This document shows, piece after piece, positions 32,181 to 40,746 of a stretch of DNA of 64,000 bases. The position numbers and the translations under genes are program-made. Position 1 is the first letter of the stretch; every line of letters starts with the position of its first letter. This DNA is from Humidesulfovibrio sp. GTDB taxonomy: Bacteria > Desulfobacterota > Desulfovibrionia > Desulfovibrionales > Desulfovibrionaceae. Below the pieces are notes generated by a model. It saw only the letters and a program-made list of their open reading frames with translations. It had not been told where the DNA came from and made no database searches. The stretch spans positions 117,216-181,215 of the forward strand of contig NZ_JAVHLD010000004.1 in assembly GCF_031082295.1 (NCBI RefSeq), in the 5' to 3' direction.

Positions 32181-32807
32181 ATGGTCATGGAAATCGAGAT
32201 CAAGTACCTTGATGTGGACCACGACTCGCTACGCCAAAGCCTGGCCGATCAGGGTGCGTCCAAAGTCGGGCGATGGTTCGAGTCGAACATCGTTTTCGAC
32301 GATGCCTCGCGCAGCCTGAAAGCCGCCGGAACTTTGCTGCGCCTGCGCGAGAAGTTCGGCCGCGTCGTGCTGACCCTCAAGCGGACCGTGGGCGACACGG
32401 CCTCGGCCAATGCCAAGATATGCGACGAAACAGAGACCGACGTGGCCGACGCCAAGAACATGGCCGCCATCCTTGCGGGGCTTGGATTCACGCCCGCCCT
32501 GCGCTACGAAAAGGTCCGCGAGAAGTGGTCGCTGCTCGGCTGCGAGGTATGCCTGGACACCCTGCCTTTCGGCGACTTTGTTGAGGTCGAAGGCACCGAG
32601 GACGACATCGACACGTGCTCCCGAGCCCTGGGCCTTGCACGAGGCAATGCCTCCACAGCCACCTACCACGACCTGAACCGCCAGGCACGCGAAGCGCGAG
32701 GCGAGACCCCGGACGAGTCCTTCGTCTTCACCGACGAGGTCAAGGCGCGCCTCCTGGCCCGCCGCGCCACGGACATGTTTGAGGCGCCCCCCTCGACAGG
32801 CGGCTAG
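32181..32807 (+). CDS. CYTH-domain protein (class IV adenylate cyclase / triphosphatase type)
   Basis: A 208-residue CYTH protein. The signature ExExK is 'EIEIKY' (E4, E6, K8), with the strands 'AGTLLRLREKFGRVVLTLKR' and 'ALRYEKVREKW' lining the tunnel and 'GDFVEVEGTEDDID' near the end. Proteins of this fold hydrolyse triphosphorylated substrates or make cAMP with metal ions; the substrate is not readable here. It follows the structured spacer and precedes clpS-clpA. Confidence 0.85.
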   Translation: MVMEIEIKYLDVDHDSLRQSLADQGASKVGRWFESNIVFDDASRSLKAAGTLLRLREKFGRVVLTLKRTVGDTASANAKICDETETDVADAKNMAAILAGLGFTPALRYEKVREKWSLLGCEVCLDTLPFGDFVEVEGTEDDIDTCSRALGLARGNASTATYHDLNRQAREARGETPDESFVFTDEVKARLLARRATDMFEAPPSTGG

Positions 32808-32854
32808 AGAGTGCCTAATATCACCACCATGGATACGAGACTGCAACGCAGAGC

Positions 32855-33175
32855 ATGTTTAAAATGAGCGGCCAGACCGACACCCGCAACGCGCCGGGCC
32901 TCTTTGACGAGAGTGAGCTCAGGGAGCCGAGGCGCTTCAAGGTGCTTCTGCACAACGACGACTACACGAGCATGGAGTTCGTTGTGCATGTGTTGCGCCG
33001 GGTGTTCCAAAAGCCCGAGCACGAAGCAACGCGCATCATGCTGGCCGTGCACCAGCAAGGGATGGGCGAATGCGGCGTCTACACGGCCGAGGTTGCGGAA
33101 ACCAAGGTGGACACGGTCCACGTCATGGCCAAGGCCGCAGGCTTTCCCCTGCGCGCCAGCATGGAGGAGGTCTAG
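32855..33175 (+). CDS. clpS: ATP-dependent Clp protease adaptor ClpS
   Basis: A 106-residue adaptor that delivers N-end-rule substrates to ClpAP. The core 'RRFKVLLHNDDYTSMEFVV' and 'MLAVHQQGMGECGVYTAEVA' are family signatures. ATG 32864 is an alternative start three codons in. It ends 3 bases before clpA. The aat gene, which creates N-degrons, is just downstream, so these three genes form an N-end-rule set. Confidence 0.95.
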   Translation: MFKMSGQTDTRNAPGLFDESELREPRRFKVLLHNDDYTSMEFVVHVLRRVFQKPEHEATRIMLAVHQQGMGECGVYTAEVAETKVDTVHVMAKAAGFPLRASMEEV

Positions 33176-33178
33176 CCC

Positions 33179-35560
33179 ATGTTAAGCAAAGGCCTTGAGG
33201 CGGTCCTCACCAGCGCGTTCCACGAGGTGCGCAGGCGCAGGCACGAATATCTCACCCTGGAGCATCTGCTCTACGCCATGACCCGCGAAGCCGCCAGTTC
33301 CGACATCCTCGACGCCTGCGGCGCGGATGTGGACAAGTTGCGCACGCAGCTTGAGGGATTCTTTTCCGAGCACATGGACCCCCTGCCCGCGGACGCCGAG
33401 AGCGAGGTCGTGCAGACCTTGAGTGTGCGCCGCGTCATGCAGCGCGCCGTCTGGCAGAAGGAATCCTCGGGCAAGCAGCTTGTCGAGGTGGGCGACGTCA
33501 TCGCCGCCATGTTCGAGGAAGAAGACTCCTTTGCGGTGTTCTTCCTCACCGGCCACGGCATTACCCGGCTGGACGTGCTGGAATACATCTCTCACGGCCT
33601 GCCGCACGAGACCGGCGCTTCGGCCCAGCACGGCGACGAGGAGACCCCCGTCCGCCCCGGCAGCCGCCAGGAGGGACAGCAACGCAAGAACCCGCTTGAG
33701 GAATTCACCCGCGACCTGACGCTCAAGGCCAAGGCTGGCGGCATTGACCCTCTCATCGGACGCGCCGCGGAGCTTGAACGCACCATCCAGGTCCTGGCGC
33801 GCAGACGCAAGAACAACCCCATCCTGGTGGGCGACCCAGGCGTTGGCAAGACCGCCATGGCCGAGGGCCTGGCCCTTCAGATCGCGCAAGGCCGAGTGCC
33901 CGAGCAGTTCGCAGACGCACAGGTCTTTGCGCTGGACATGGGCGCGCTCCTGGCCGGAACCAAGTACAGGGGCGACTTCGAAGCCAGGCTCAAAGGAGTG
34001 CTTGCTGAACTGAAGAACATCCCCGGCGCCATCCTGTTCGTGGACGAGATCCACACCATCGTGGGCGCGGGAGCTGTGTCCGGCGGCAGCCTGGACGCCT
34101 CGAACATCCTGAAGCCGTTCCTGGCCTCGGGCGAAATCCGCTGCATCGGCTCCACGACCTTTGAGGAGTACCGCACCCATTTCGAGAAGGACCGCGCCCT
34201 GTCGCGCCGCTTCCAGAAAATCGACATCCTGGAGCCAAGCGTCGACGAGACCATCGAGATACTGAAGGGCCTCAAGCCCTATTACGAAGAATTCCACGGA
34301 GTGACCTATACGCCCCCGGCCATCAAAAGCGCCGCCCAGCTCTCCGCGCGCTACATCACCGAGCGGTTCCTGCCGGACAAGGCCATAGACGTGCTGGACG
34401 AGGCCGGGGCGCAGTTCAAGCTCTCGGCCAACCCCGCCAGCGCCAAGGCCGGACGTCATTCGATTCGCAAGGAGGGCCGCATAACGGCCCAGGACGTGGA
34501 GCGCGTCATCGCCCGCATGGCGCGGATACCGGCCAAGCGCCTGTCCGGCACGGACAAGGACCGCCTGCGCGATCTTGAGGACGAAATCAAAAAGGCCGTC
34601 TATGGGCAGGACCAGGCCGTGGCGGTGCTTTCCAAGGCCATCCGCCGTTCCCGGGCGGGCATGAAGCAGCCGGGACGGCCACTGGGCGCGTTCCTGCTCA
34701 CCGGCCCCACGGGCGTGGGCAAGACAGAGCTCGCGCGCCAGCTGGCCAAGGTCATGGGCGTGGAGTTCCTGCGCTACGACATGAGCGAGTACATGGAAAA
34801 GCACGCGGTGAGCAGGCTCATCGGCGCGCCTCCGGGCTACGTTGGCTTCGACCAGGGCGGACTGCTCACCGAGGCCGTGCGCAAGACCCCGCATTGCGTC
34901 GTGCTATTCGATGAGATCGAAAAGGCCCACCCCGACGTGTTCAACATCATGCTGCAGATCATGGACTACGCGACCCTGACCGACAACACCGGGCGCAAGG
35001 CCGACTTCCGCCAGACCATCCTGCTCATGACCAGCAACGCCGGGGCCCAGGAGCTGGCCAAGGGCAGCCTGGGCTTCTCGCGCAATGACCCGAAAAGCGC
35101 CGACAGCGACCGCAAGGCCGGCGCGCTCAAGGCCGTGGAACGCCTCTTCAGCCCGGAGTTCCGCAACCGTCTGGACGCCATCGTGCCTTTTGAAGCCCTC
35201 ACGCGCGAGACCATGCTCAGGGTGGTGGACAAGAACATCAACGAACTCTCCGAGCAGTTGAAGGGCCGCCGCGTGACCGTGCGCCTGACCGACGCGGCGC
35301 GTACCCGTCTGGCGGTGCTCGGGTACGACCCGTCGTTTGGCGCGCGCCCCATGGCCCGCGTGGTCCAGGTGGAGATCAAGGACGCCATCGCGCCGGAGCT
35401 TCTGTTCGGCAGCCTGCAAAAGGGCGGCGAGGTGCTGGTTGACGTGGCTCCCGGCATTGATCCAGAAGCCAAGCCATGCGGCACCAAGGACCACAGCGGG
35501 GCCTGCTCCGGCGATTTCGCCTTCAGCTATACCCCGCTCCACCACGCGCAAGGCAAATAG
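33179..35560 (+). CDS. clpA: ATP-dependent Clp protease ATP-binding subunit ClpA
   Basis: A 793-residue AAA+ unfoldase. Order: Clp-N domain (about 1-140), AAA1 with 'GDPGVGKTAMAEGLA', AAA2 with 'GPTGVGKTELARQLA' and 'MSEYMEKHAVSRLIGAPPGY', and the ClpB-type C-terminal domain ('GYDPSFGARPMARVVQ'). It has no long middle coiled coil, which separates it from ClpB. ClpP, its partner, is encoded at 58584-59186. GGAGGAGGTC precedes the start. Confidence 0.96.
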   Translation: MLSKGLEAVLTSAFHEVRRRRHEYLTLEHLLYAMTREAASSDILDACGADVDKLRTQLEGFFSEHMDPLPADAESEVVQTLSVRRVMQRAVWQKESSGKQLVEVGDVIAAMFEEEDSFAVFFLTGHGITRLDVLEYISHGLPHETGASAQHGDEETPVRPGSRQEGQQRKNPLEEFTRDLTLKAKAGGIDPLIGRAAELERTIQVLARRRKNNPILVGDPGVGKTAMAEGLALQIAQGRVPEQFADAQVFALDMGALLAGTKYRGDFEARLKGVLAELKNIPGAILFVDEIHTIVGAGAVSGGSLDASNILKPFLASGEIRCIGSTTFEEYRTHFEKDRALSRRFQKIDILEPSVDETIEILKGLKPYYEEFHGVTYTPPAIKSAAQLSARYITERFLPDKAIDVLDEAGAQFKLSANPASAKAGRHSIRKEGRITAQDVERVIARMARIPAKRLSGTDKDRLRDLEDEIKKAVYGQDQAVAVLSKAIRRSRAGMKQPGRPLGAFLLTGPTGVGKTELARQLAKVMGVEFLRYDMSEYMEKHAVSRLIGAPPGYVGFDQGGLLTEAVRKTPHCVVLFDEIEKAHPDVFNIMLQIMDYATLTDNTGRKADFRQTILLMTSNAGAQELAKGSLGFSRNDPKSADSDRKAGALKAVERLFSPEFRNRLDAIVPFEALTRETMLRVVDKNINELSEQLKGRRVTVRLTDAARTRLAVLGYDPSFGARPMARVVQVEIKDAIAPELLFGSLQKGGEVLVDVAPGIDPEAKPCGTKDHSGACSGDFAFSYTPLHHAQGK

Positions 35561-35585
35561 CTGGCTATTCGTCCAGGATACGGGC

Positions 35586-36281
35586 ATGACCATTTACCGC
35601 CTCTTCGACCAGCCGGTGTTCCCGGATCCGGATGAGGCGGACCCTGACGGGCTCCTGGCCATTGGCGGCGATCTCACGCCCGAGCGCCTGGTGGAAGCCT
35701 ACGCGCGCGGAATCTTTCCCTGGTATTCCGAGGGCTCACCCATCCTCTGGTGGTCACCCGACCCTCGCCTTGCGCTCGAGCCAGCCTGTCTGCATGTGCC
35801 CACAAGCTTGAGGCGCGTTCTCAATTCCAAACGGTTCCGCTTCACCCTGGACACGGCTTTTGCCGAGGTCATCAACGCCTGCGCGCGGGCACCACGTCCG
35901 GGGCAAAGCGGCACCTGGATCGTGCCCGAAATGGTCACGGCCTATGTGCGCCTGCACGCCCTGGGCATCGCCCACTCGGCGGAGGTCTGGCGTGAAGGTC
36001 GGCTGGTCGGCGGAGTGTACGGCGTGGCGCTTGGCAGCGTGTTCTTCGGGGAGTCCATGTATTTCGCTGAATCAGACGCCTCCAAGGCCGCCTTTGTGTC
36101 CCTGGTGCGTTGGCTGGCGTCTCGTGGCTGCACGCTCATCGACTGCCAGCAGACGACGCCGCACCTGCTGCGCTTCGGCGCGCGCGAGTTCTCACGCAGG
36201 GAGTTTTTACAGCGCGTCTCGTCAGGGCTCAACAGCCCGGCCTTGTCCGGAAAATGGTCGTGCGATTCTGAGGACGCCTAG
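35586..36281 (+). CDS. aat: leucyl/phenylalanyl-tRNA-protein transferase
   Basis: A 231-residue enzyme that adds Leu or Phe to proteins with N-terminal Lys or Arg, making them ClpS-ClpAP substrates. '[12 protein letters not shown]', '[10 protein letters not shown]', '[15 protein letters not shown]' and '[16 protein letters not shown]' are diagnostic. ATG 35586 is 25 bases after clpA. Its stop shares CTAG with the convergent cheB stop (36278-36281). Confidence 0.95.
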   Translation: MTIYRLFDQPVFPDPDEADPDGLLAIGGDLTPERLVEAYARGIFPWYSEGSPILWWSPDPRLALEPACLHVPTSLRRVLNSKRFRFTLDTAFAEVINACARAPRPGQSGTWIVPEMVTAYVRLHALGIAHSAEVWREGRLVGGVYGVALGSVFFGESMYFAESDASKAAFVSLVRWLASRGCTLIDCQQTTPHLLRFGAREFSRREFLQRVSSGLNSPALSGKWSCDSEDA

Positions 36282-37354
36282 TCCTTGCAGTAGCGAATGA
36301 TCTCGGAGGCGATGCCAGTTAGCGGCATGACCTTTTTGACGCCCCCGGCCTTGATGGCCTCGGCGGGCATTCCGAAGACAACGCAACTGGCCTCGTCCTG
36401 GGCGATAGTGTAGGCGCCGGCATCGTACATCTCGCGCATGCCCTTGGCCCCATCGTCGCCCATGCCGGTCATGATGACGCCGACCGCGTTTTTTCCCGCA
36501 TACCGAGCGCCGGACCGGAAGAGCACATCGACAGAGGGCCTGTGGCGAGAGACCAGAGGCCCGTCCTTGACCTCCACATGGTAGCGCGCGCCGCTGCGCT
36601 TGAGCAGCATGTGCAGGCTCCCGGGAGCGATGAGCGCCTGGCCACGCAGCAGCGTGTCGTTGTCCTTGGCCTCCCTGACGGTGATGCGGCAGATGCTGTC
36701 CAGGCGCTTGGCGAAGGCCGCGGTGAAGTTTTCCGGCATGTGCTGGACCACGGCGATGGCCGGGCAGTCCAGCGGCAGAGAGGTCAGAAACGTCTGCAGG
36801 GCCTCGGTTCCTCCAGTGGAGGCTCCCACAAGCACGACCTTTTCAGTGGTGCGGAAATTCATCGGCGCGCCAGCGGCCTTGGCCAGCATGACGTCGGCAT
36901 CAAGCTTCGGGGCCACCTTCATGGGCATGGTGGCCGAAAGGGGCCGGACCTTGGACTGCGCTGCGGCCTTCACGGCATCGCAGATGCGCACCCGCGATTC
37001 CTCCAGGAACTTCTTGGTGCCGAGCTTAGGCTTGGTAATGATCTCCACAGCCCCATACTCGAAGGCCCGGAAGGTGGTCTCATCCCCTTCGATTGCCAGG
37101 GACGAGCAAATGACGACAGGGATGGGGTGCTGGCTCATGAGCTTGCGCAGGAAGGTCAGTCCGTCCATGCGCGGCATCTCGATGTCCAGTGTAATGACAT
37201 CGGGAGCGAGCTCGCGCATCTTCTCGGCGGCGGCGATGGGGTCAACGGCCGCGCCGATGACCTTGATATCGGGATCGGACTGCAAAATATCCGTTAGCGT
37301 CTGGCGCACCAGGGCTGAGTCATCGATGACCAAAACGCGAATAGGCCTGCTCAT
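36278..37354 (-). CDS. cheB: chemotaxis response regulator protein-glutamate methylesterase
   Basis: A 358-residue protein: receiver domain (1-120, phosphorylated D57 in '[13 protein letters not shown]') and CheB methylesterase domain with catalytic Ser in '[11 protein letters not shown]', His in 'VVQHMPENF' and Asp in '[12 protein letters not shown]'. It removes methyl groups from receptors and gives adaptation. It is the last gene of cheA-cheR-cheB. Its stop overlaps that of aat on the other strand. Confidence 0.96.
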   Translation of the reverse strand: MSRPIRVLVIDDSALVRQTLTDILQSDPDIKVIGAAVDPIAAAEKMRELAPDVITLDIEMPRMDGLTFLRKLMSQHPIPVVICSSLAIEGDETTFRAFEYGAVEIITKPKLGTKKFLEESRVRICDAVKAAAQSKVRPLSATMPMKVAPKLDADVMLAKAAGAPMNFRTTEKVVLVGASTGGTEALQTFLTSLPLDCPAIAVVQHMPENFTAAFAKRLDSICRITVREAKDNDTLLRGQALIAPGSLHMLLKRSGARYHVEVKDGPLVSRHRPSVDVLFRSGARYAGKNAVGVIMTGMGDDGAKGMREMYDAGAYTIAQDEASCVVFGMPAEAIKAGGVKKVMPLTGIASEIIRYCKD

Positions 37355-37371
37355 GCGTAGTTCCTCAGATC

Positions 37372-38259
37372 CTAGATGCGTCGATATACCGTGGGAGCAA
37401 CCGGCTCCAGCGGAAGATCCATGCCTGCTAAACTTTCGGAATGGCCAATGAACAGGTAGCCGCCAGGGCTAAGCTTCCTGCAAAAGCGACTGAAAAGCTT
37501 TTCCTGCGTTTGGCGATCAAAGTAGATGACAACGTTGCGACAGAAAATGATGTCCAACTTGCCGTCAAAGTTAAACTCTTCCATGAAGTTGAGGCGCCTG
37601 AAGCGAACATGGCTGCGCACCTCGGGCGCAATGCGCACCACCTTTTTCGTGCGGTCCTTGCTGCGGAGCAGGTATCGCTTGCGCAATTCCATCGGGATGG
37701 GGTGAATCTTCGCTTCGGGATACACGGCGCTGACGGCCATGCGCAGGACTTTCGTCGAGATGTCGGTGGCCAGGATGCTGAAAGTGAAGCCGGGATTCTG
37801 CCGTGCGAACTCGCTTAGGACGATGCCGAGCGTATAGGGCTCTTCGCCAGAAGAGCAGCCAGCGCTCCAGATGTTGACATTGCGCGCGCCTCCCCTGCGT
37901 GAGTAGAATTCAGGCAAGATGGAGCGGGAGAGCAGCTCGAAATGCTTGGGCTCGCGGAAAAAATCCGTCGTGTTGGTGGTCACCACGTCTACGAGCTTTG
38001 AGAGCTCCTCTTCCATGCCGGAAGCGCTGAAAAGGTACTCGCAATACTCATCGTGCGAGTTCATGCAGAGTTCACGGAGCCGCTTCTGCAGCCTGGCCTC
38101 AAGGAGCGTCTTCTTGGAGGCCGGCATTTTGATGCCCAGCTCTGTCTTGATGAATTCACTGAAGCGGTCGAAGATGCGATCGTTCATGCGCAAGAGATGC
38201 GTCGGTTCCTGCACCTCCTTGCGCCTGCGTCCGTCCATGCGCGAAGTGTTGTCAGCCAT
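37372..38259 (-). CDS. cheR: chemotaxis protein methyltransferase
   Basis: A 295-residue SAM-dependent enzyme that methylates receptor glutamates. '[14 protein letters not shown]', the SAM motif '[15 protein letters not shown]' and '[14 protein letters not shown]' are family signatures. The first about 24 residues precede the usual CheR start, and ATG at codon 25 ('MNDRIFDRF') is a possible alternative. It starts 14 bases after the cheA stop. Confidence 0.94.
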   Translation of the reverse strand: MADNTSRMDGRRRKEVQEPTHLLRMNDRIFDRFSEFIKTELGIKMPASKKTLLEARLQKRLRELCMNSHDEYCEYLFSASGMEEELSKLVDVVTTNTTDFFREPKHFELLSRSILPEFYSRRGGARNVNIWSAGCSSGEEPYTLGIVLSEFARQNPGFTFSILATDISTKVLRMAVSAVYPEAKIHPIPMELRKRYLLRSKDRTKKVVRIAPEVRSHVRFRRLNFMEEFNFDGKLDIIFCRNVVIYFDRQTQEKLFSRFCRKLSPGGYLFIGHSESLAGMDLPLEPVAPTVYRRI

Positions 38260-38273
38260 TGCGACCGTTGCCG

Positions 38274-40547
38274 TCAGTTTGAGGTTTCTGCAATGACGGA
38301 GCGGACAAGCCTTGGCACATCAAGGATCAAGGCCAGAGTGCCATCGCCCTTGATTGTGGCGCCGGAAATGCCTTCGACATCACGATACACGCGCCCCAGG
38401 CTCTTGATGACGGTCTGATGCTCACCAACGACCCGATCCACCACGATACCGACGCGGTTGCCCTCCACGCCGGTGATGACGATCTGTTCGATGGCCGGGG
38501 GTTCTCCCTCCATCTCGAACCAGCGGCGCAGGTGAATGTAGGGCACCAACTCGCCGCGAAGGTGGATGATCTGCTGATTCCGGGTGGGGTCGACATCCTT
38601 GCTGTGCAGCTCCACGCATTCCTCAACCAACGACAGCGGGATGACGTAGTAGGAATCGGCGCACTGCACTTGCAGGCCCTCGATGATGGCGAGGGTGAGC
38701 GGCAGGCGGATGGTGATGGTGGTGCCCTTTCCAGGCGCGCTCTTGACCTCGATGGCCCCGCGCAGGGAGTCGATGGCCCGGTGCACCACATCCATGCCGA
38801 CGCCTCGGCCAGATATGTTCGTCACCTTGGCCGCGGTGGAGAATCCAGGCAGGAAGATGAGCTTCAAGGCTTCCTGGTCGCTCAGCTCCGCATCTGCCGC
38901 AATGAGGCCCTTTTCCACGGCCTTTTGGCGTATGCGTTCGGCGTCCATGCCCTTTCCGTCATCGGTGATGCGGATGAGCACCTCGCTCCCCGAATGCTCG
39001 GCCTCAAGGAGAATCGTTCCTTCAGGACGTTTTCCGGCGGCCTTGCGCTCCTCGGGCATGTCGATGCCATGGTCGATGCTGTTGCGGATGAGGTGCACAA
39101 GCGGATCGCCAAGGCGTTCCAGAACGGTCTTGTCCAGCTCCGTCTCCTCACCCTTGGTGACCAGTTCAACCTCCTTGCCGAGTTCGGAGGAGAGGTCGCG
39201 CACAAGTCGGCGGAATTTGCTGAAGGTCGTGCCGATGGGCAACATGCGTATGCCGAGGGTGCTGTCGCGCAGGTCGCTGCTCAGTCGCTCGAGTTGTTCC
39301 GCCAGCACAGTCAGAATGGGGTCGGAACGTTCGGTGACGATCTGGGAAACCTGCGCCTGCACGATGACGAGCTCTCCCACAAGGTCAACGAGAAGATCCA
39401 GCTTGTCCGCGGCGACGCGCAGGCTTGTCCCGGCGTCCTTCTGTTGTCTGGCCGCGGCAGCTTCGCGCGTTTGCTGCTGCTTCACAAAAGCCTGTTCGAC
39501 CTGTTCCGGTGAGACCAGGCCGGATTCCGTGAGAATCTTGCCGATGGGCTTCTGCTGCCCAAGAGCCTTCTCCAGGTCCTCAGCCTTGATGGCTCCATCC
39601 TGGACAAGGATCTCGCCAAGCTTGGGGGCAGACGCAGCGGGCGCAATATCAAGACTTGTGGGCCGCTCCGGCGGAGCATCCGCCGCTGCGATCACGTGTT
39701 CGACACCTTCAGAAGATGCGGGCGCCGGTTCCTGTAAAGCCACAGCCGAAACGAACGCCGGCAGCGGAACGTCAGAAGGTGTCCCGATCGGAACAACCCG
39801 GATGTCCACATCAAGGTCAACATCGACGAACATGAACAAGTCGCGGATGGCTTCCTCTCCGGCGCCGGTGATGATATCCACCTCCCACTTCAGGTACAGC
39901 GCCTGAGGGTCAAGCTCACCCAGTTCAGGCAAGGCCCTGTGGTCGATGCGAACAACGCACTCACCGAGTTTGCGCAACTCGTCAAACAACGGCTCGAGAT
40001 GGAGTTCCTTGCCTACCTTACGCTTTCGCGGGGTGATGAGGATGCGGTAGCAAATAAGGTCAGGGGCAGCCGTTGGCTGTGGCTCCAGCGGCGGTGACGG
40101 AGTATGAGATGCTTTTTCAGGCGCGGTGGGTTTGGCCTCAGGTTCAGGCTCAGGCGCCGGTGGTGCCAACAGCCCGCGAATCTGGCCCAGGATCTTCTCG
40201 CCGACTTCCGGGGTGCCATTGCCTGCCACATCAGGACCGTTGAGCATCCCAAGGATGTGGTCACGCGCGGAGAATGAAATTGTGATCAGGTCTTTGGTGA
40301 CTTCAAGCTGCTCGTTGCGCACCTTGTCGAAGACATTTTCAAGATCATGAGTGAAGTGCGCAATGTCGTCGAACCCGAACATGGCGCCAGACCCTTTGAC
40401 CGTGTGCAAGGCGCGAAACACCTTGTTAACCAAATCAAGATCCTGGGGACTGGCTTCCAGCTCAAGAAGCGTCGCCTCCAGCTCTCCCAAGAGGTCATAG
40501 GCTTCTTCTCTAAATATTTCGCAACCTTGATCATCGGACATATTCAC
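38274..40547 (-). CDS. cheA: chemotaxis histidine kinase CheA with an MshEN-like insert
   Basis: A 757-residue kinase. P1 Hpt domain (1-105) with H48 in 'RALHTVKGSGAMFGF', a ferredoxin-like domain (about 162-258), an insert at 308-358 of two repeats ('LGEILVQDGAIKAEDLEKAL' and 'IGKILTESGLVSPEQVEQAF') like the MshEN/T2SSE-N motif, P3 dimerisation, the ATPase domain with N-box 'LVHLIRNSIDHGID' and 'ITDDGKGMD', and the CheW-like P5. It phosphorylates CheY and CheB in response to receptors. No cheW, cheY or receptor gene is in the window. The start is ATG 40547 or the ATG two codons later. Confidence 0.95.
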   Translation of the reverse strand: MNMSDDQGCEIFREEAYDLLGELEATLLELEASPQDLDLVNKVFRALHTVKGSGAMFGFDDIAHFTHDLENVFDKVRNEQLEVTKDLITISFSARDHILGMLNGPDVAGNGTPEVGEKILGQIRGLLAPPAPEPEPEAKPTAPEKASHTPSPPLEPQPTAAPDLICYRILITPRKRKVGKELHLEPLFDELRKLGECVVRIDHRALPELGELDPQALYLKWEVDIITGAGEEAIRDLFMFVDVDLDVDIRVVPIGTPSDVPLPAFVSAVALQEPAPASSEGVEHVIAAADAPPERPTSLDIAPAASAPKLGEILVQDGAIKAEDLEKALGQQKPIGKILTESGLVSPEQVEQAFVKQQQTREAAAARQQKDAGTSLRVAADKLDLLVDLVGELVIVQAQVSQIVTERSDPILTVLAEQLERLSSDLRDSTLGIRMLPIGTTFSKFRRLVRDLSSELGKEVELVTKGEETELDKTVLERLGDPLVHLIRNSIDHGIDMPEERKAAGKRPEGTILLEAEHSGSEVLIRITDDGKGMDAERIRQKAVEKGLIAADAELSDQEALKLIFLPGFSTAAKVTNISGRGVGMDVVHRAIDSLRGAIEVKSAPGKGTTITIRLPLTLAIIEGLQVQCADSYYVIPLSLVEECVELHSKDVDPTRNQQIIHLRGELVPYIHLRRWFEMEGEPPAIEQIVITGVEGNRVGIVVDRVVGEHQTVIKSLGRVYRDVEGISGATIKGDGTLALILDVPRLVRSVIAETSN

Positions 40548-40746
40548 GCGTCCTCATAGCAACGTTGGCGGACAGCATTGCTCAGCTTCGAGACATTGGT
40601 TCATTGTCAAATTATTCTTCGCCAATATCTAATCATATCATTTAAGCAGCAAGTTACAACCAAAAACCCGAGGCGTACAAGCACCAAAGCGAAAATATCG
40701 ACGTTGGAAGGTGATCGGTTGTCGAAGTAATGCGAACGCGATCGGC
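40548..40746 (-). other. gap between cheA and the EF-G paralogue
   Basis: A 199-base gap with two transcripts meeting head to tail. It holds the candidate cheA promoter. I see no clear terminator for the fusA-like gene: only a direct repeat of GATCGG near 40705 and 40740. Confidence 0.5.
40632..40659 (-). promoter_or_regulatory. candidate promoter for cheA-cheR-cheB
   Basis: On the minus strand TTGTAA (40659-40654), a 16-base spacer and TATGAT (40637-40632), about 80 bases before cheA. I looked for sigma-54 and sigma-28 type elements in this gap and found no good match. Confidence 0.4.
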
